Below are positions 17,300 through 26,143 of a DNA stretch of 32,626 nt, in pieces; positions within the stretch are counted from its first letter, which is position 1; each line of letters starts with the position of its first letter. Origin of the DNA: Muribaculaceae bacterium. Lineage in GTDB: Bacteria > Bacteroidota > Bacteroidia > Bacteroidales > Muribaculaceae. The notes beneath the pieces were generated by a model. The model saw nothing but the letters and a program-made list of their open reading frames with translations. It was not told the origin of the DNA and made no database searches. Both the position numbers and the translations under genes were made by a program. The stretch is taken from positions 1-32,626 of the forward strand of contig JAFYNZ010000044.1 of NCBI GenBank assembly GCA_017547845.1. Reading direction: 5' to 3'.

Positions 17300-19525
17300 T
17301 TAGATTTCCTCTACAACTTGATACCACTCAACATTCTCCAAATATTGACCAATGGTTTCGTTTGTCATCTTTTGACCATTAATTGTGATATTTGCCATGA
17401 AAACTTGATAAATGTTATTCACTGATTTGATCAACTTCTTACCTTCAGCAAGTGTGAAATCCAAGTTTTGCAATATCATTACAGAGTTGTTGGTGTTATC
17501 GATAGTAATTACATCATTTTTGAAATTACCTTCGCAATTTTCAATAATAATCGCACCGTATGTTTTGTCAACAACCTTTATTGCTGCGTTTCCACCAAAC
17601 AAATAATTGTTAAACCACAAAGCGTTATTCATAGAGCCACTTTCGAATGCATCACCTTCATATTTAACACCATCAGGGTTTGTGATTTCACTAACGCAAA
17701 TATTACCATTGAAGTCTTCAGGTACTACAACGTGCCAGCCATCTTCTTCGATTGACTTGTAGCCGTCAGCAATCCATTTTGCTTGAGGTTCTGTTTTAAA
17801 TACGCCACCAGAGATAGCAATTTTACCGCCCCAATCCTGCAATCCTGCATTAAACTCACCACCATTGATAGTAACCTTGCCATTTGTTAATGCAGCAATA
17901 CCATAGCCACCGCCTGATACTGAGAATTTACCACCATTTACTGTGATTTCACCCTTATTGACGTATGCCAAAGAGCCGTCCATACCCTTATGAGTGTATG
18001 TACCACTATTAACTACAACTTTTGCATCTGCGTGGTAGATATAGAATACATGGCTTGAAGTATTGAGATATTCTTTGTTGATTGTACAATTATTGAGAGT
18101 TGATGTACCTGCTGCACCACAAGCTACTGCACCTTGATAACCTGTAATATTTACACCAGTCAATGTCATATCACCATAGTTGTTTATAGGATATGATGGC
18201 CAACCGTCGTTTTCTCTGATTGATGCACCAATGACTTCTGTACCTTCAACTACTAAAGTTCCATAATTGCAAATTGCTGAACCGCCATTTGCGCCAATAG
18301 ACGAAATTGTTCCACCTATCACTTTCAAAGTTGCACCCGATCTAATTTCAATTACATGACCATCAGTTTTTGGCATTGTGCCAGTAATAGTCTTGCCGTT
18401 GAGGTCAAGAACAAACGTGCGAGCAGTTGCTTCCTCAGAGCGTACTGCAGGAGCAGGGTTGGCTGATGGAGCAGCACCGAAAACGAGTGTTTCTGTCACT
18501 GCTATATCATTATTCAAAACGATTTCTGTAGTCTCGCCCGGAGTGGCATTATTGATAGCTTCTTGGAGTTGAGAAGCATTAGAAACTGATACGAAGTTGA
18601 TAGTTTCTTCGTTTGCGAACATTTCGTCAACTGTGAGGGTGAGGGCTGCTTCTGTTGTGAAGAAGTCACCGCGAAGTGTTGTCAAGTAGTTGCGCTTCAC
18701 AGGGATGTCTTGTGCGAATGTGCGAGTGTAAGTTTCACCATTAGTGTAAGTTGTCACAATAGTGAAAGGATACATAGTTTCACCTGTTTTGCTTGCAGGA
18801 AGGTAGTCTGTGAATACTGTCAACTCGTTAGTAGCTTCTGCATATGTAGCCTTATTAGCTTCAAATTCCTTGCTTGTAGCTTGACCACCAAACACTTCTG
18901 CCATTGCATTGAAGTGTGTTTCCATCACGACATTATCGCCGTAAGTCACCTTCACTGACGCAACATCTGTACCGAGAGCTTGGAGCTTGTCGTAGTCAGT
19001 CGCTACAAGGCGAAGTTTACCAAATGGACGACGGAGTGTTGCCGACATCTCAGCGCCACCCATAACTTCAGTATCGAAGCAATAGTATGCGTCTTCGCTT
19101 TCGTCGCTGATACCCTTGAGAATAGCGATGCTTGCAAGAGCGTCATTGCCGTCAAATGCATCATTGATAGCAGATTCCGCTACAGCGTCGCCAAATGTTG
19201 CGTATGCCACCACCTTATAGGTGTAACCTTGCACTACGGTTGGGTGGAATGTAGCAGTATTGACATCACTCTGACACGTTTCGCTATACATCACCTTGTT
19301 TGCATCATTGAGAAGCACAACTGTGTAGTTAAGCTGGCCTGCGCCGTTAGAGAAACCACCATTCGCTGAGTTTACTTCGCCGGCACGTGTGCCCATAGCG
19401 TCTGGAACGCTGATTGTGAACGATGCTTGAACCTCTTCGCCCATACCCGGTGCGAATGGCTCATCACTTTGGCAAGAGGTCAACACAAGACCCATTGCGA
19501 GAGCCGGGAATAAATACTTTCTCAT
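17300..19525 (-). CDS. Fimbrillin-type lipoprotein with C-terminal beta-helix (741 aa)
   Basis: The N-terminal ~310 residues are the shared module: MRKYLFPALAMGLVLTSC (Cys18), QSDEPFAPG, Arg47 in MGTRAGE, NSANGG, RRPFGKLRLVATDYDKL, VFTDYLPASKTGETM, IPVKRNYLTTLRGDFF. After ~320, SVSNASQLQEAINNATPGE caps a beta-helix of ~280 residues with rungs such as ATLKVIGGTISSI, GTLVVEGTEVIG, GDMTLTGVNITGY, GEITVNGGKFSV, KVTINGGEFN. WIADGYKSIEEDGWHVVVPE is a short conserved segment that also appears in the 951-residue neighbour. The last ~120 residues are a further small beta-rich region. No enzyme signature seen. Probably a displayed adhesive or scaffold subunit. Confidence 0.8.
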   Translation of the reverse strand: MRKYLFPALAMGLVLTSCQSDEPFAPGMGEEVQASFTISVPDAMGTRAGEVNSANGGFSNGAGQLNYTVVLLNDANKVMYSETCQSDVNTATFHPTVVQGYTYKVVAYATFGDAVAESAINDAFDGNDALASIAILKGISDESEDAYYCFDTEVMGGAEMSATLRRPFGKLRLVATDYDKLQALGTDVASVKVTYGDNVVMETHFNAMAEVFGGQATSKEFEANKATYAEATNELTVFTDYLPASKTGETMYPFTIVTTYTNGETYTRTFAQDIPVKRNYLTTLRGDFFTTEAALTLTVDEMFANEETINFVSVSNASQLQEAINNATPGETTEIVLNNDIAVTETLVFGAAPSANPAPAVRSEEATARTFVLDLNGKTITGTMPKTDGHVIEIRSGATLKVIGGTISSIGANGGSAICNYGTLVVEGTEVIGASIRENDGWPSYPINNYGDMTLTGVNITGYQGAVACGAAGTSTLNNCTINKEYLNTSSHVFYIYHADAKVVVNSGTYTHKGMDGSLAYVNKGEITVNGGKFSVSGGGYGIAALTNGKVTINGGEFNAGLQDWGGKIAISGGVFKTEPQAKWIADGYKSIEEDGWHVVVPEDFNGNICVSEITNPDGVKYEGDAFESGSMNNALWFNNYLFGGNAAIKVVDKTYGAIIIENCEGNFKNDVITIDNTNNSVMILQNLDFTLAEGKKLIKSVNNIYQVFMANITINGQKMTNETIGQYLENVEWYQVVEEI

Positions 19526-19570
19526 AATTTAACCGTGTTATTTGTTATTATTAATTTTTCTTCGCGAGCA

Positions 19571-19590
19571 ATGGAGATTTCACCCTCCAC
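19571..19590 (-). promoter_or_regulatory. GTGA-loop hairpin 4, between fimbrial genes
   Basis: Minus strand GTGGAGG / TCTCCAT around loop GTGAAA; two of the seven pairs are G-U and so form only in the minus-strand RNA. Preceded by ACATAGGGCA and followed by TGCTCGCGAAGAAAAATT. It lies between the 951- and 741-residue genes. Confidence 0.7.
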
Positions 19591-19610
19591 TGCCCTATGT
19601 AGTCAATAAA

Positions 19611-22466
19611 TTATTTCACACATATTTTACCATTCTCAACACTGAAGAATTCTGCATCTGCACCACCGTTAAGAACAGTCATAGCATCTTCTGTGGAAAC
19701 TTCTGTATTTCCTGATACGCTCTTCAATACATTGCCATCATAGTAGTAGCATGAAGTATTGTTGTTTGAACCTTGATATACTATGCCATTAGACGATGTA
19801 ATAGTTCCGGCATTTAAGCAATAGTTTGCTTTATCTCCTGTGCCATATTGTGCTTTAGGAGCAATTGCACCGGCACCATCTGCTCCATTTACTACACCTT
19901 CGTTGTAACAATAGCTTGCATTAATTGAGCCATACAAACTATAAGCGATACCGGCTGCGTAGCTTGCAACTGCTGTGATATTTCCATAGTTTGCGCAATA
20001 TTTTAATGTTGATGCAGAACCTGGTGATTGACCGAGAATACCGGCTGCAGATGCATTGGGATTATCGTGAGTTGATGTTACATTACCATAATTATAGCAG
20101 TATTCGTATGTTGAAGCAGCTTTTTGAACACCTGCAATACCGGCAGCTGCTTCAAAATAATTTGATTTAATATCACCTGTATTAACTGCGTTTTTGATAG
20201 ATCCTGCAAAACCGTGAGCAATACCGGAAGCACCTACTTCGCCTGTAATGTCACCTGTATTAATAACATCTTCAATGTTTGCGCCAACTGTAACCCAAGA
20301 AGCAATACCACCGGCTCTATTTGCACTTACTGTAGCATTGTTTTCGCAGTTCTTAATTGTAACATTTGCCGCGTTATGAACTATACCACCTGCATAAGAA
20401 GCAGCTGTGATTACACCTGAGACTTTCACATTCTCAATAGTCAAACCATCTCCGGCAACGCAAACAACACCTGCAGCGTGTTTGTCTGAACGAATATTCA
20501 CGTTTTCAAGGGTAAGATTTTTAATTTGTGCGTTTTCAGCAGTGTAAGCAATAAGAGCTGCATATTCAGTATTAGCAATAGTTAAGTTTGATATTTTCTT
20601 GCCATTACCATTCAATGTGCCTGCAAAAGGGTTTTCAGATGTACCAATTTGACTCCATTCAACACCTGATAAATTGATGTCATCAGTGATTGTAATTTCT
20701 TCTGTCGAGCCTGTTATTGCCATAACAGATAGAGCATTACAAAGTTGATTAGCAGTAGAGACGCTTGTAGTTAGAACATAATACAATCCATCCTTTTCTA
20801 CTGCTTCGTAGCCATCTGCTATATTGCCGCTCTTAGTAACAGTGTTATCGTTGAAAGTACCTCCGTATACATCAACAGGAGCTCCGTATCCCATATAGTT
20901 TTGGAAAATACCACTTTGACCACCTTGTACACCATAATATCTGAAGTTACCGTCAAATACTTTAATTGTGGCCCCTGCAGGGCAAATTACACTTGCACCA
21001 ACACCACCTGCTGCATTATAATTAAGAGCAAAATTACCATTGTTGATTGTTAACTTTGATGTGTTGCCATAAGCATAAATAACGTGAGCAGTTAATACGC
21101 GACTACCGAGAGCATCAGTTACCGATATATTACCGCCATTAATAGTTACATCAGCACCATTGTTCATGTATAATGCACCACGATCGGAAGTGATTGTAGT
21201 TCCTTCTTCTACTACCAATTTGCCTGAAGTGTAAACAGCATAATTAGGATAGCTTCCTTCAGCAATTGGAGCACCTTCAATAGTGATGTCATCCAAAACA
21301 AGTTCACCGGCATTATTGATAGCGGCGTCACCATTAGGAGTTGTATTCTTGATAGTACCACCCATCAACTTAGCAGAAACACCTTCAGCAACTTCGATAG
21401 CTGCACCATTACCCTTTGCGTTTGCAGCTGTGATAGTCTTGCCATTGAGGTTGAGTGTCATGTTATTTGTAATACTCAAAGGCTTTGAGAGCACAATATC
21501 ACCTTCCAATGTATATTCGCCACCCATTGCTGCAGCAATAGCCAATTGTTCTTCTGCATTGCCTTCGCCCGGAATGAAGTTGTCGAAGTTATCTTCTACG
21601 TTAACTGTGATTTCAGCACCTGCAGTGAAGAAGTTACCGCTAAGAGTAGTCAACGCATTACGACGTACAGGAATGTCGTTGAATGTGCGAGAATATGTTT
21701 CTGTGCTGCCATCATATTTCACTAATACAGTGAAAGTCACAGGATATTCACCTTCTTTTGGCGCCGGAAGATACTCAGCAAAAACAGTATGTGCGCCTGT
21801 TGCATCTGCAGCTTCATAATAACCAAATGGCTTAGTTGTTCCTTCAACATTTTCAGTCGCAATAGTGAAAGCTTCTGTTGTAGCGTCAAATGTACCTTGC
21901 TGAGGATTTGCGTAAGTAATTGTTACAGACTCTACTTTAGTCTTTGCAGGATCATAGTCTTCTGCGACAAGGCGAAGCTTCCCAAATGGACGAGTCAAAG
22001 TCAAAGGTTGAAGGTCACCATTTGCAAAATTGTGTTTCAATGTCTTGAAATAAGCATCCTTTGATTCGTCGTTAAAGCTATTGGTAATCGCTATTGGGTT
22101 CACTCCATTCCAAGCATCCTTGAGAGAAGCATACGCTGTAATCTTATATTCGCGACCAAGTACAACTGTAGGTTTAAACGTAGCAGTTGTTCCACTCACT
22201 GTTGCCTGATCGTGATTTAAAATCTGCGTGTCATTGCTTGCTTGCAACACCAATGTGTACTTGATTTGGTCAGCACCTTGATTTGTTGCACCACCCTTGT
22301 CAGATTGGTTTGCTCCGGCTGCTGCACGAGTACCGAGGTCGCCGGGAACGTTGAGGGTGAAAGTCACCTGTTTTTCGCCACCTTCACCGGGTGCGAATGG
22401 CTCGTCGCTTTGGCATGAGGTCATGACGAGACCTAATGCAAGAGCCGGGATTAAATACTTCTTCAT
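19611..22466 (-). CDS. Fimbrillin-type lipoprotein with two beta-helix regions and GLUG-like repeats (951 aa)
   Basis: The N-terminal ~315 residues are the shared module: MKKYLIPALALGLVMTSC (Cys18), QSDEPFAPG, Arg47 in LGTRAAA, TRPFGKLRLVAEDYD, VFAEYLPAPKEGE, IPVRRNALTTLSGNFF. A first beta-helix (~325-590) has rungs such as MTLNLNGKTITAA, GELVLDDITIEG, ADVTINGGNISV, and ends with IADGYEAVEKDGLYYVL. A second region (~640-930) starts FAGTLNGNGKKISNLTIAN and consists of ~25-30 residue repeats with AGGI/AAGIAG cores (YAGGIVHNAANVTIKNC, RAGGIASWV, AAAGIAGVQ, SAAGILGQS, YAAGIAYSL), matching the GLUG-type repeat of surface adhesins. It is the largest candidate adhesin of the operon, encoded second among the five subunits. 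Confidence 0.82.
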   Translation of the reverse strand: MKKYLIPALALGLVMTSCQSDEPFAPGEGGEKQVTFTLNVPGDLGTRAAAGANQSDKGGATNQGADQIKYTLVLQASNDTQILNHDQATVSGTTATFKPTVVLGREYKITAYASLKDAWNGVNPIAITNSFNDESKDAYFKTLKHNFANGDLQPLTLTRPFGKLRLVAEDYDPAKTKVESVTITYANPQQGTFDATTEAFTIATENVEGTTKPFGYYEAADATGAHTVFAEYLPAPKEGEYPVTFTVLVKYDGSTETYSRTFNDIPVRRNALTTLSGNFFTAGAEITVNVEDNFDNFIPGEGNAEEQLAIAAAMGGEYTLEGDIVLSKPLSITNNMTLNLNGKTITAANAKGNGAAIEVAEGVSAKLMGGTIKNTTPNGDAAINNAGELVLDDITIEGAPIAEGSYPNYAVYTSGKLVVEEGTTITSDRGALYMNNGADVTINGGNISVTDALGSRVLTAHVIYAYGNTSKLTINNGNFALNYNAAGGVGASVICPAGATIKVFDGNFRYYGVQGGQSGIFQNYMGYGAPVDVYGGTFNDNTVTKSGNIADGYEAVEKDGLYYVLTTSVSTANQLCNALSVMAITGSTEEITITDDINLSGVEWSQIGTSENPFAGTLNGNGKKISNLTIANTEYAALIAYTAENAQIKNLTLENVNIRSDKHAAGVVCVAGDGLTIENVKVSGVITAASYAGGIVHNAANVTIKNCENNATVSANRAGGIASWVTVGANIEDVINTGDITGEVGASGIAHGFAGSIKNAVNTGDIKSNYFEAAAGIAGVQKAASTYEYCYNYGNVTSTHDNPNASAAGILGQSPGSASTLKYCANYGNITAVASYAAGIAYSLYGSINASYCYNEGVVNGADGAGAIAPKAQYGTGDKANYCLNAGTITSSNGIVYQGSNNNTSCYYYDGNVLKSVSGNTEVSTEDAMTVLNGGADAEFFSVENGKICVK

Positions 22467-22558
22467 AGTTTTAACCGTGTTTAATTAGTTAATAAGTTTA
22501 TTTTTTTGTTTTTTAGTTGTATGCTATTGAGTTTTATGGTTGTCGTCAGTCACGAGCG

Positions 22559-23467
22559 TCAGTCGCACGTCACATCACACTTCATCGGCGAAGGCGACGA
22601 GAAGAATGCACCACTGAGTGTGGTCAAGGCGTTGCGGCGGAGGGGTATATCGCTAAACGTTCGTGAGAACTGAGAGTCGTCGTTGAGAGTCACAGTGACC
22701 GTGAATGCCTGCAGATAGGTGTCGGCATTGACGGGGAAGTAGTCGGCGACGATGGTCTTGGCAGTAGCAGCGTCGGTGACGCTATACTGCTCGGCTGTGA
22801 GTGTCGGAGAGACCGTAGCGTCGAGGGAGAATTGCTGCGTCAAGGCATCGAAGCGATTGAAGAGCGTGTTAGTGCCGTAATCGATGCTGACCGAGCTGAT
22901 AGTCGCTGCAGCCGGGTAGTCGGTAGCGACGATACGCAGCTTAGCGTATGGACGCTTGAGCATAAGTGCGTGCTGAAGGTTGTCGGCTGTGAAGCGTGCA
23001 GTCTTGGTAGCGACATAGAAGTCTTCCGACTCGTCGTTGAATACGCCGGCGATAGGCATGGCCTTGAGATAGTCGGCTTTCTGAGCATCAGAGAGGGTGA
23101 GTCGGTCGCCGAAGTGAGCGAGGGCTACCATGGTGTAGGTCTTGCCGAGGGTGACCATTGGTGAGAATCGTTCGCCGTCGCCGTCGGTGTCGCTTATCTG
23201 GCAGAAGTCGGATAGGATCAGAGTGTTGTTGTCGGCCACTTCGTAGAGGGCAAGAATATAGTTGAGCTTGTTGGCGCCGAGGTTGTGAGCGCCGCCGAGC
23301 GCAGAGTTGAAGGCGTCGGAGCTGCGAGTCGGGATAGCGTCGGCGACATCGACAGAGAAAGAGGCTTCCACAGTCGTAGCGTCAGGCGCAGCGGGCTCGT
23401 CGTGGCTACAAGAAGCGAGCATCAACGTGCCACACAAGAGTGCGTATATGGAGTGTTTGCTAAGCAT
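22559..23467 (-). CDS. Fimbrillin-type lipoprotein, first subunit gene (302 aa)
   Basis: A 302-residue member of the same family but the most diverged of the five. MLSKHSIYALLCGTLMLASC gives lipobox Cys20, then SHDEP; Arg48 lies in IPTRSSD, and NSALGG follows. The core motifs LGKTYTMVALAHF, KRPYAKLRIVATDYPA, IVADYFPVNADTY and IPLRRNALTTLSGAFF are present and the protein ends soon after, without a beta-helix. It follows the FimB-like anchor gene by 34 bp, the usual place of the major or first accessory fimbrillin. A 92 bp gap to the next gene contains no GTGA hairpin but does have a T-rich minus-strand complement of A tracts. Confidence 0.8.
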   Translation of the reverse strand: MLSKHSIYALLCGTLMLASCSHDEPAAPDATTVEASFSVDVADAIPTRSSDAFNSALGGAHNLGANKLNYILALYEVADNNTLILSDFCQISDTDGDGERFSPMVTLGKTYTMVALAHFGDRLTLSDAQKADYLKAMPIAGVFNDESEDFYVATKTARFTADNLQHALMLKRPYAKLRIVATDYPAAATISSVSIDYGTNTLFNRFDALTQQFSLDATVSPTLTAEQYSVTDAATAKTIVADYFPVNADTYLQAFTVTVTLNDDSQFSRTFSDIPLRRNALTTLSGAFFSSPSPMKCDVTCD

Positions 23468-23501
23468 GAGTTTAAATCGTTGTTATATAGTGGAAATCCT
23501 C

Positions 23502-24635
23502 TTATTCGTTATTAGGGTTGGAACGTTTGAACCTGATGACGATCTCTTCTTCAAACTTGTCGTTGATGTCCAGTCCGCCGGAGTTGCCGGAGTTTGCAAG
23601 GAAGCGACCGAGCACGATAGTGAGTTTGTCGGGATAGATCGGGATATCGATGTTCTCGTTTTTGGATACCTGCTTACCGTCAGGGTTGGTGACCGTGAGG
23701 TTGAGAATCAAGTGGGACTCTTTACCGTTGACAAACGAGTAGTCGTCGCCGAGGCTGACCATCTCTGCCTGGTCGAAGATGTAGCGTTGCGGAACAAACT
23801 TGTAGCCGATGTTTGACGCCGAGAGGTTGGGGCGAGCTTCAGGGATGGAGTATCCGACGTTGAGGAACGTAGGATAGAAGCAGTCGACCTCGTTTTGCTC
23901 CACTGGGACGTTGGAGAGTTCGAGGTAGTCCTTATAGTCGGTGGCAAGCACGACGTAGCGGCCTTGCGGACGGACGAGCGTGGTCTCGGCATAGCGAGGC
24001 TCACCAAGGTATTTGACATCTTCGATGCGGAACTCGTAGGTGCGAGCGAAGCAGTCGCGAAGGTCGTTGTCATCACACTCTTCACGCAATGGGAGGTCAG
24101 ACTTGATGGCAGCCATATTTTTTGTGTCGTAGTAGTAGTCTTCTTCGCGGCCGAGAGGCACATAGTCAGCCCACGCGAGTAGCGTGTAGGTGCCGCCGGG
24201 GAGCTCTACGTGGCAAGTGTGCGACGGAAGCTCGATGGCAGCGTCGATGAGCTGCACGTTGCGTTCGACGAGCTGGCCGCGTCCTGTGCGCACCTCTTCG
24301 TTGGAGCCGTGGTAGATTTCCCACACGAGGCGGAGATTCCACTTGTCGCTTGCAATCTTGTTTTCGCCCAAGTAGTAGCGTTCAAACTGCGGAGCGTCGA
24401 AGGTACGAGTCTGGAGCGAGCGCCATTCGTCGATGCCGAAGATGCCCGGGTTGGCGTTGTCGATCGTATAGTCGACCACGGTATAGATTTCCGGAGCGAG
24501 GTTGCGCACGTTCATCGTCAGCGTCACGTAGGCGCGACCTTCGTCGGGGTATTCGTGGATGGTTTCGACACAGCAACTTGCCGCACCGACCGATAGCACG
24601 ATGGCTGCGATCAGGAGATGGAGATAGCGTCTCAT
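23502..24635 (-). CDS. FimB/Mfa2-like fimbrial anchor lipoprotein
   Basis: A 377-residue protein with signal MRRYLHLLIAAIVLSVGAASC (Cys21, followed by a second Cys). YVTLTMNVRNLAPEIY opens a beta-rich domain typical of FimB/Mfa2 proteins; CHVELPGGTYTLLAWADYV and TLVRPQGRYVVLATDYKDY correspond to the two beta-sandwich halves, the latter echoing the RPxGxxRLxATDY motif of the fimbrillins. In P. gingivalis, Mfa2/FimB anchor the fimbria to the outer membrane and control its length. Unlike the fimbrillins it lacks the TR|A/S processing site near residue 47, as expected for a non-polymerised base. Its start codon overlaps the upstream gene's stop by 4 bp, implying translational coupling. Confidence 0.8.
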   Translation of the reverse strand: MRRYLHLLIAAIVLSVGAASCCVETIHEYPDEGRAYVTLTMNVRNLAPEIYTVVDYTIDNANPGIFGIDEWRSLQTRTFDAPQFERYYLGENKIASDKWNLRLVWEIYHGSNEEVRTGRGQLVERNVQLIDAAIELPSHTCHVELPGGTYTLLAWADYVPLGREEDYYYDTKNMAAIKSDLPLREECDDNDLRDCFARTYEFRIEDVKYLGEPRYAETTLVRPQGRYVVLATDYKDYLELSNVPVEQNEVDCFYPTFLNVGYSIPEARPNLSASNIGYKFVPQRYIFDQAEMVSLGDDYSFVNGKESHLILNLTVTNPDGKQVSKNENIDIPIYPDKLTIVLGRFLANSGNSGGLDINDKFEEEIVIRFKRSNPNNE

Positions 24636-25957
24636 AGTTTCACCTCCTTCACTTTAGGCGTACGTGGCCACCACCATTTGTAGGTCAGGGTGATGCCGGC
24701 GCGAGTAGGTCCCCACCACCAGCCTTCGCCGGAGTCGAATTTCTGACCGTTCTCGCGGTTGTAGTACACGTCGTATTTGTATTTGACCACGCCGAGGCCG
24801 AGGTTGAACTCGAGACCCCAATTCTTGTTTGCGCCGAAATTCAGGGCATAGCCGTAGCCCAGACCGCAGCCCCACGCCGGAGAGTCCGGGTCCTGGTAAC
24901 GGCCATGGTCGTTGATGGCGATATTGAAGAAGCCCACAGTGCCGTGGAGACCGATGAAGTGTCCGCTGCCGGCCTTTGTAGGCCAGAAACGCACTTCAGG
25001 CTGCGTCGCCAAGATGCGACACTTGCGAGTCGGAGTTATATTATAAGGTGAATAGTACACCGGCACATCGAGCGACCATTTCTTGCCCAATGCGGCCTCA
25101 AAACCGAGGTTGGCGATCGATGCCGCACCTATCAGAAGATTGGCCTTCAATGCGAAGAAGCCTTTCTTCTGAGGTTGAGCCACAACGACAGATTCTGCCA
25201 CAGTCTCCTCGACTGCCTCGACCACTACGGGTGCAATCTCTGTCTCCTCGACCACTACGGGTGCAATCTCTGTCTCTTCGACCACTACCGGAGCAGGCTC
25301 GACAATCTCCTCCACAGGCTCAGCTTCGACCACTTCGACAGCAGACTCACCCACCGGCTGCTCTGTGGTGTAGGTCATAAAAACGACTGTCGCATTACGC
25401 ATCTTGTCGAAATATACATTCATGAGTTTTCGCCACACGGCGCCTTCATCGATCTGCTGAAGCTCCGGAATACGGCTATCGATAAGGTGTTCGTCAAGAT
25501 AGTCAACGAGTGTGTGATCACCATCAATGATGGCCAATACAGCCTCTTTATGGTTGATATCTGAAGCCACTACTTGCTCACGAAGGAAGTCCCATGAGAT
25601 GTAGCTATCATCGTAGGAGATGATGCTGTCGGGCAACTGAATACGATCGCGCACAAATTTCTCAAGCACGCCGAGACGCTCTCTGGCAAGACCATGATTA
25701 AACTGATAGCTGCCTTCAGGCGACGCAGCACCACAGAAATAGACGTGGGTCACCTTAGTCGCAGTGTCGGCAGACAACTTTTGCAAGTATTCATGGATTG
25801 AGAGCAAGCGTTTGGCATTGTTGGAAAAAGCCAAATCGATCGTAGTACTATTGACACGGAAATCGACTGACATTTCCGTACGATTCTGCTGTGAACTTGC
25901 TGTCGCAATGCCCACTATGAACAGAATTAGTGCGAATATACATCTTTTGATACTCAT
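24632..25957 (-). CDS. DUF3868/DUF3575-type outer-membrane protein of fimbrial operon
   Basis: A 441-residue protein with signal peptide (to ~residue 22). Residues ~25-140 resemble an OmpA-like domain (VDFRVNSTTIDLAFSNNAKR, then HVYFCGAASPEGSYQFNHGL), which may bind peptidoglycan. A Pro/Glu/Val linker (~185-250) contains PVVVEETEIA twice. Residues ~260-441 form a DUF3575-like beta-barrel: FALKANLLIGAASIANLGFE, FIGLHGTVGFFNIAI, GLGYGYALNFGANKNWGLEF and a closing aromatic strand ITLTYKWWW. DUF3868/DUF3575 genes regularly open FimB-fimbrillin operons in Bacteroidales; their exact role in assembly is not settled. It is the first large gene here and overlaps the anchor gene by 4 bp (ATGA). Confidence 0.8.
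   Translation of the reverse strand: MSIKRCIFALILFIVGIATASSQQNRTEMSVDFRVNSTTIDLAFSNNAKRLLSIHEYLQKLSADTATKVTHVYFCGAASPEGSYQFNHGLARERLGVLEKFVRDRIQLPDSIISYDDSYISWDFLREQVVASDINHKEAVLAIIDGDHTLVDYLDEHLIDSRIPELQQIDEGAVWRKLMNVYFDKMRNATVVFMTYTTEQPVGESAVEVVEAEPVEEIVEPAPVVVEETEIAPVVVEETEIAPVVVEAVEETVAESVVVAQPQKKGFFALKANLLIGAASIANLGFEAALGKKWSLDVPVYYSPYNITPTRKCRILATQPEVRFWPTKAGSGHFIGLHGTVGFFNIAINDHGRYQDPDSPAWGCGLGYGYALNFGANKNWGLEFNLGLGVVKYKYDVYYNRENGQKFDSGEGWWWGPTRAGITLTYKWWWPRTPKVKEVKL
25217..25291 (-). repeat. 30 bp in-frame tandem repeat in the DUF3575 protein linker
   Basis: Two identical 30 bp copies (25217-25246 and 25247-25276) and a 15 bp partial third encode the Pro-Val-Val-Val-Glu-Glu-Thr-Glu-Ile-Ala linker repeat. 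Copy-number change would lengthen or shorten the periplasmic linker in steps of ten residues without a frameshift. Confidence 0.9.
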
Positions 25958-26043
25958 CGTCTCCGGCTCAGTTTAGTCGTTATACATACTTTTTCTTTGT
26001 TTCTCTCATTACAATCATTCCCGGTGGAAGGTTCACCTTTCAT
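25954..26043 (-). CDS. Possible 29-codon leader peptide of the fimbrial operon
   Basis: An ATG at 26043 opens a frame reading MKGEPSTGNDCNERNKEK and onward, rich in charged residues, whose TGA stop overlaps the ATG of the DUF3575 gene by 4 bp (ATGA), the same arrangement as at 24632-24635. No family is recognised, and a frame this short can occur by chance. If translated, it would couple translation of the operon to the leader. Confidence 0.25.
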   Translation of the reverse strand: MKGEPSTGNDCNERNKEKVCITTKLSRRR

Positions 26044-26143
26044 CTGATTCGTCAATTTAATCATTTTTGCATATTATACACCAATATTAAATTTATCTAT
26101 AGTAGCCGTGGCTACGCTACCCCCCCATTTTCGACGCAACAGC

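Noticed and set aside
14420-19590. GTGA-loop hairpins as plain intrinsic terminators
   Set aside because: No T run follows any of the four stems, and genes downstream have no promoter of their own that I can see.
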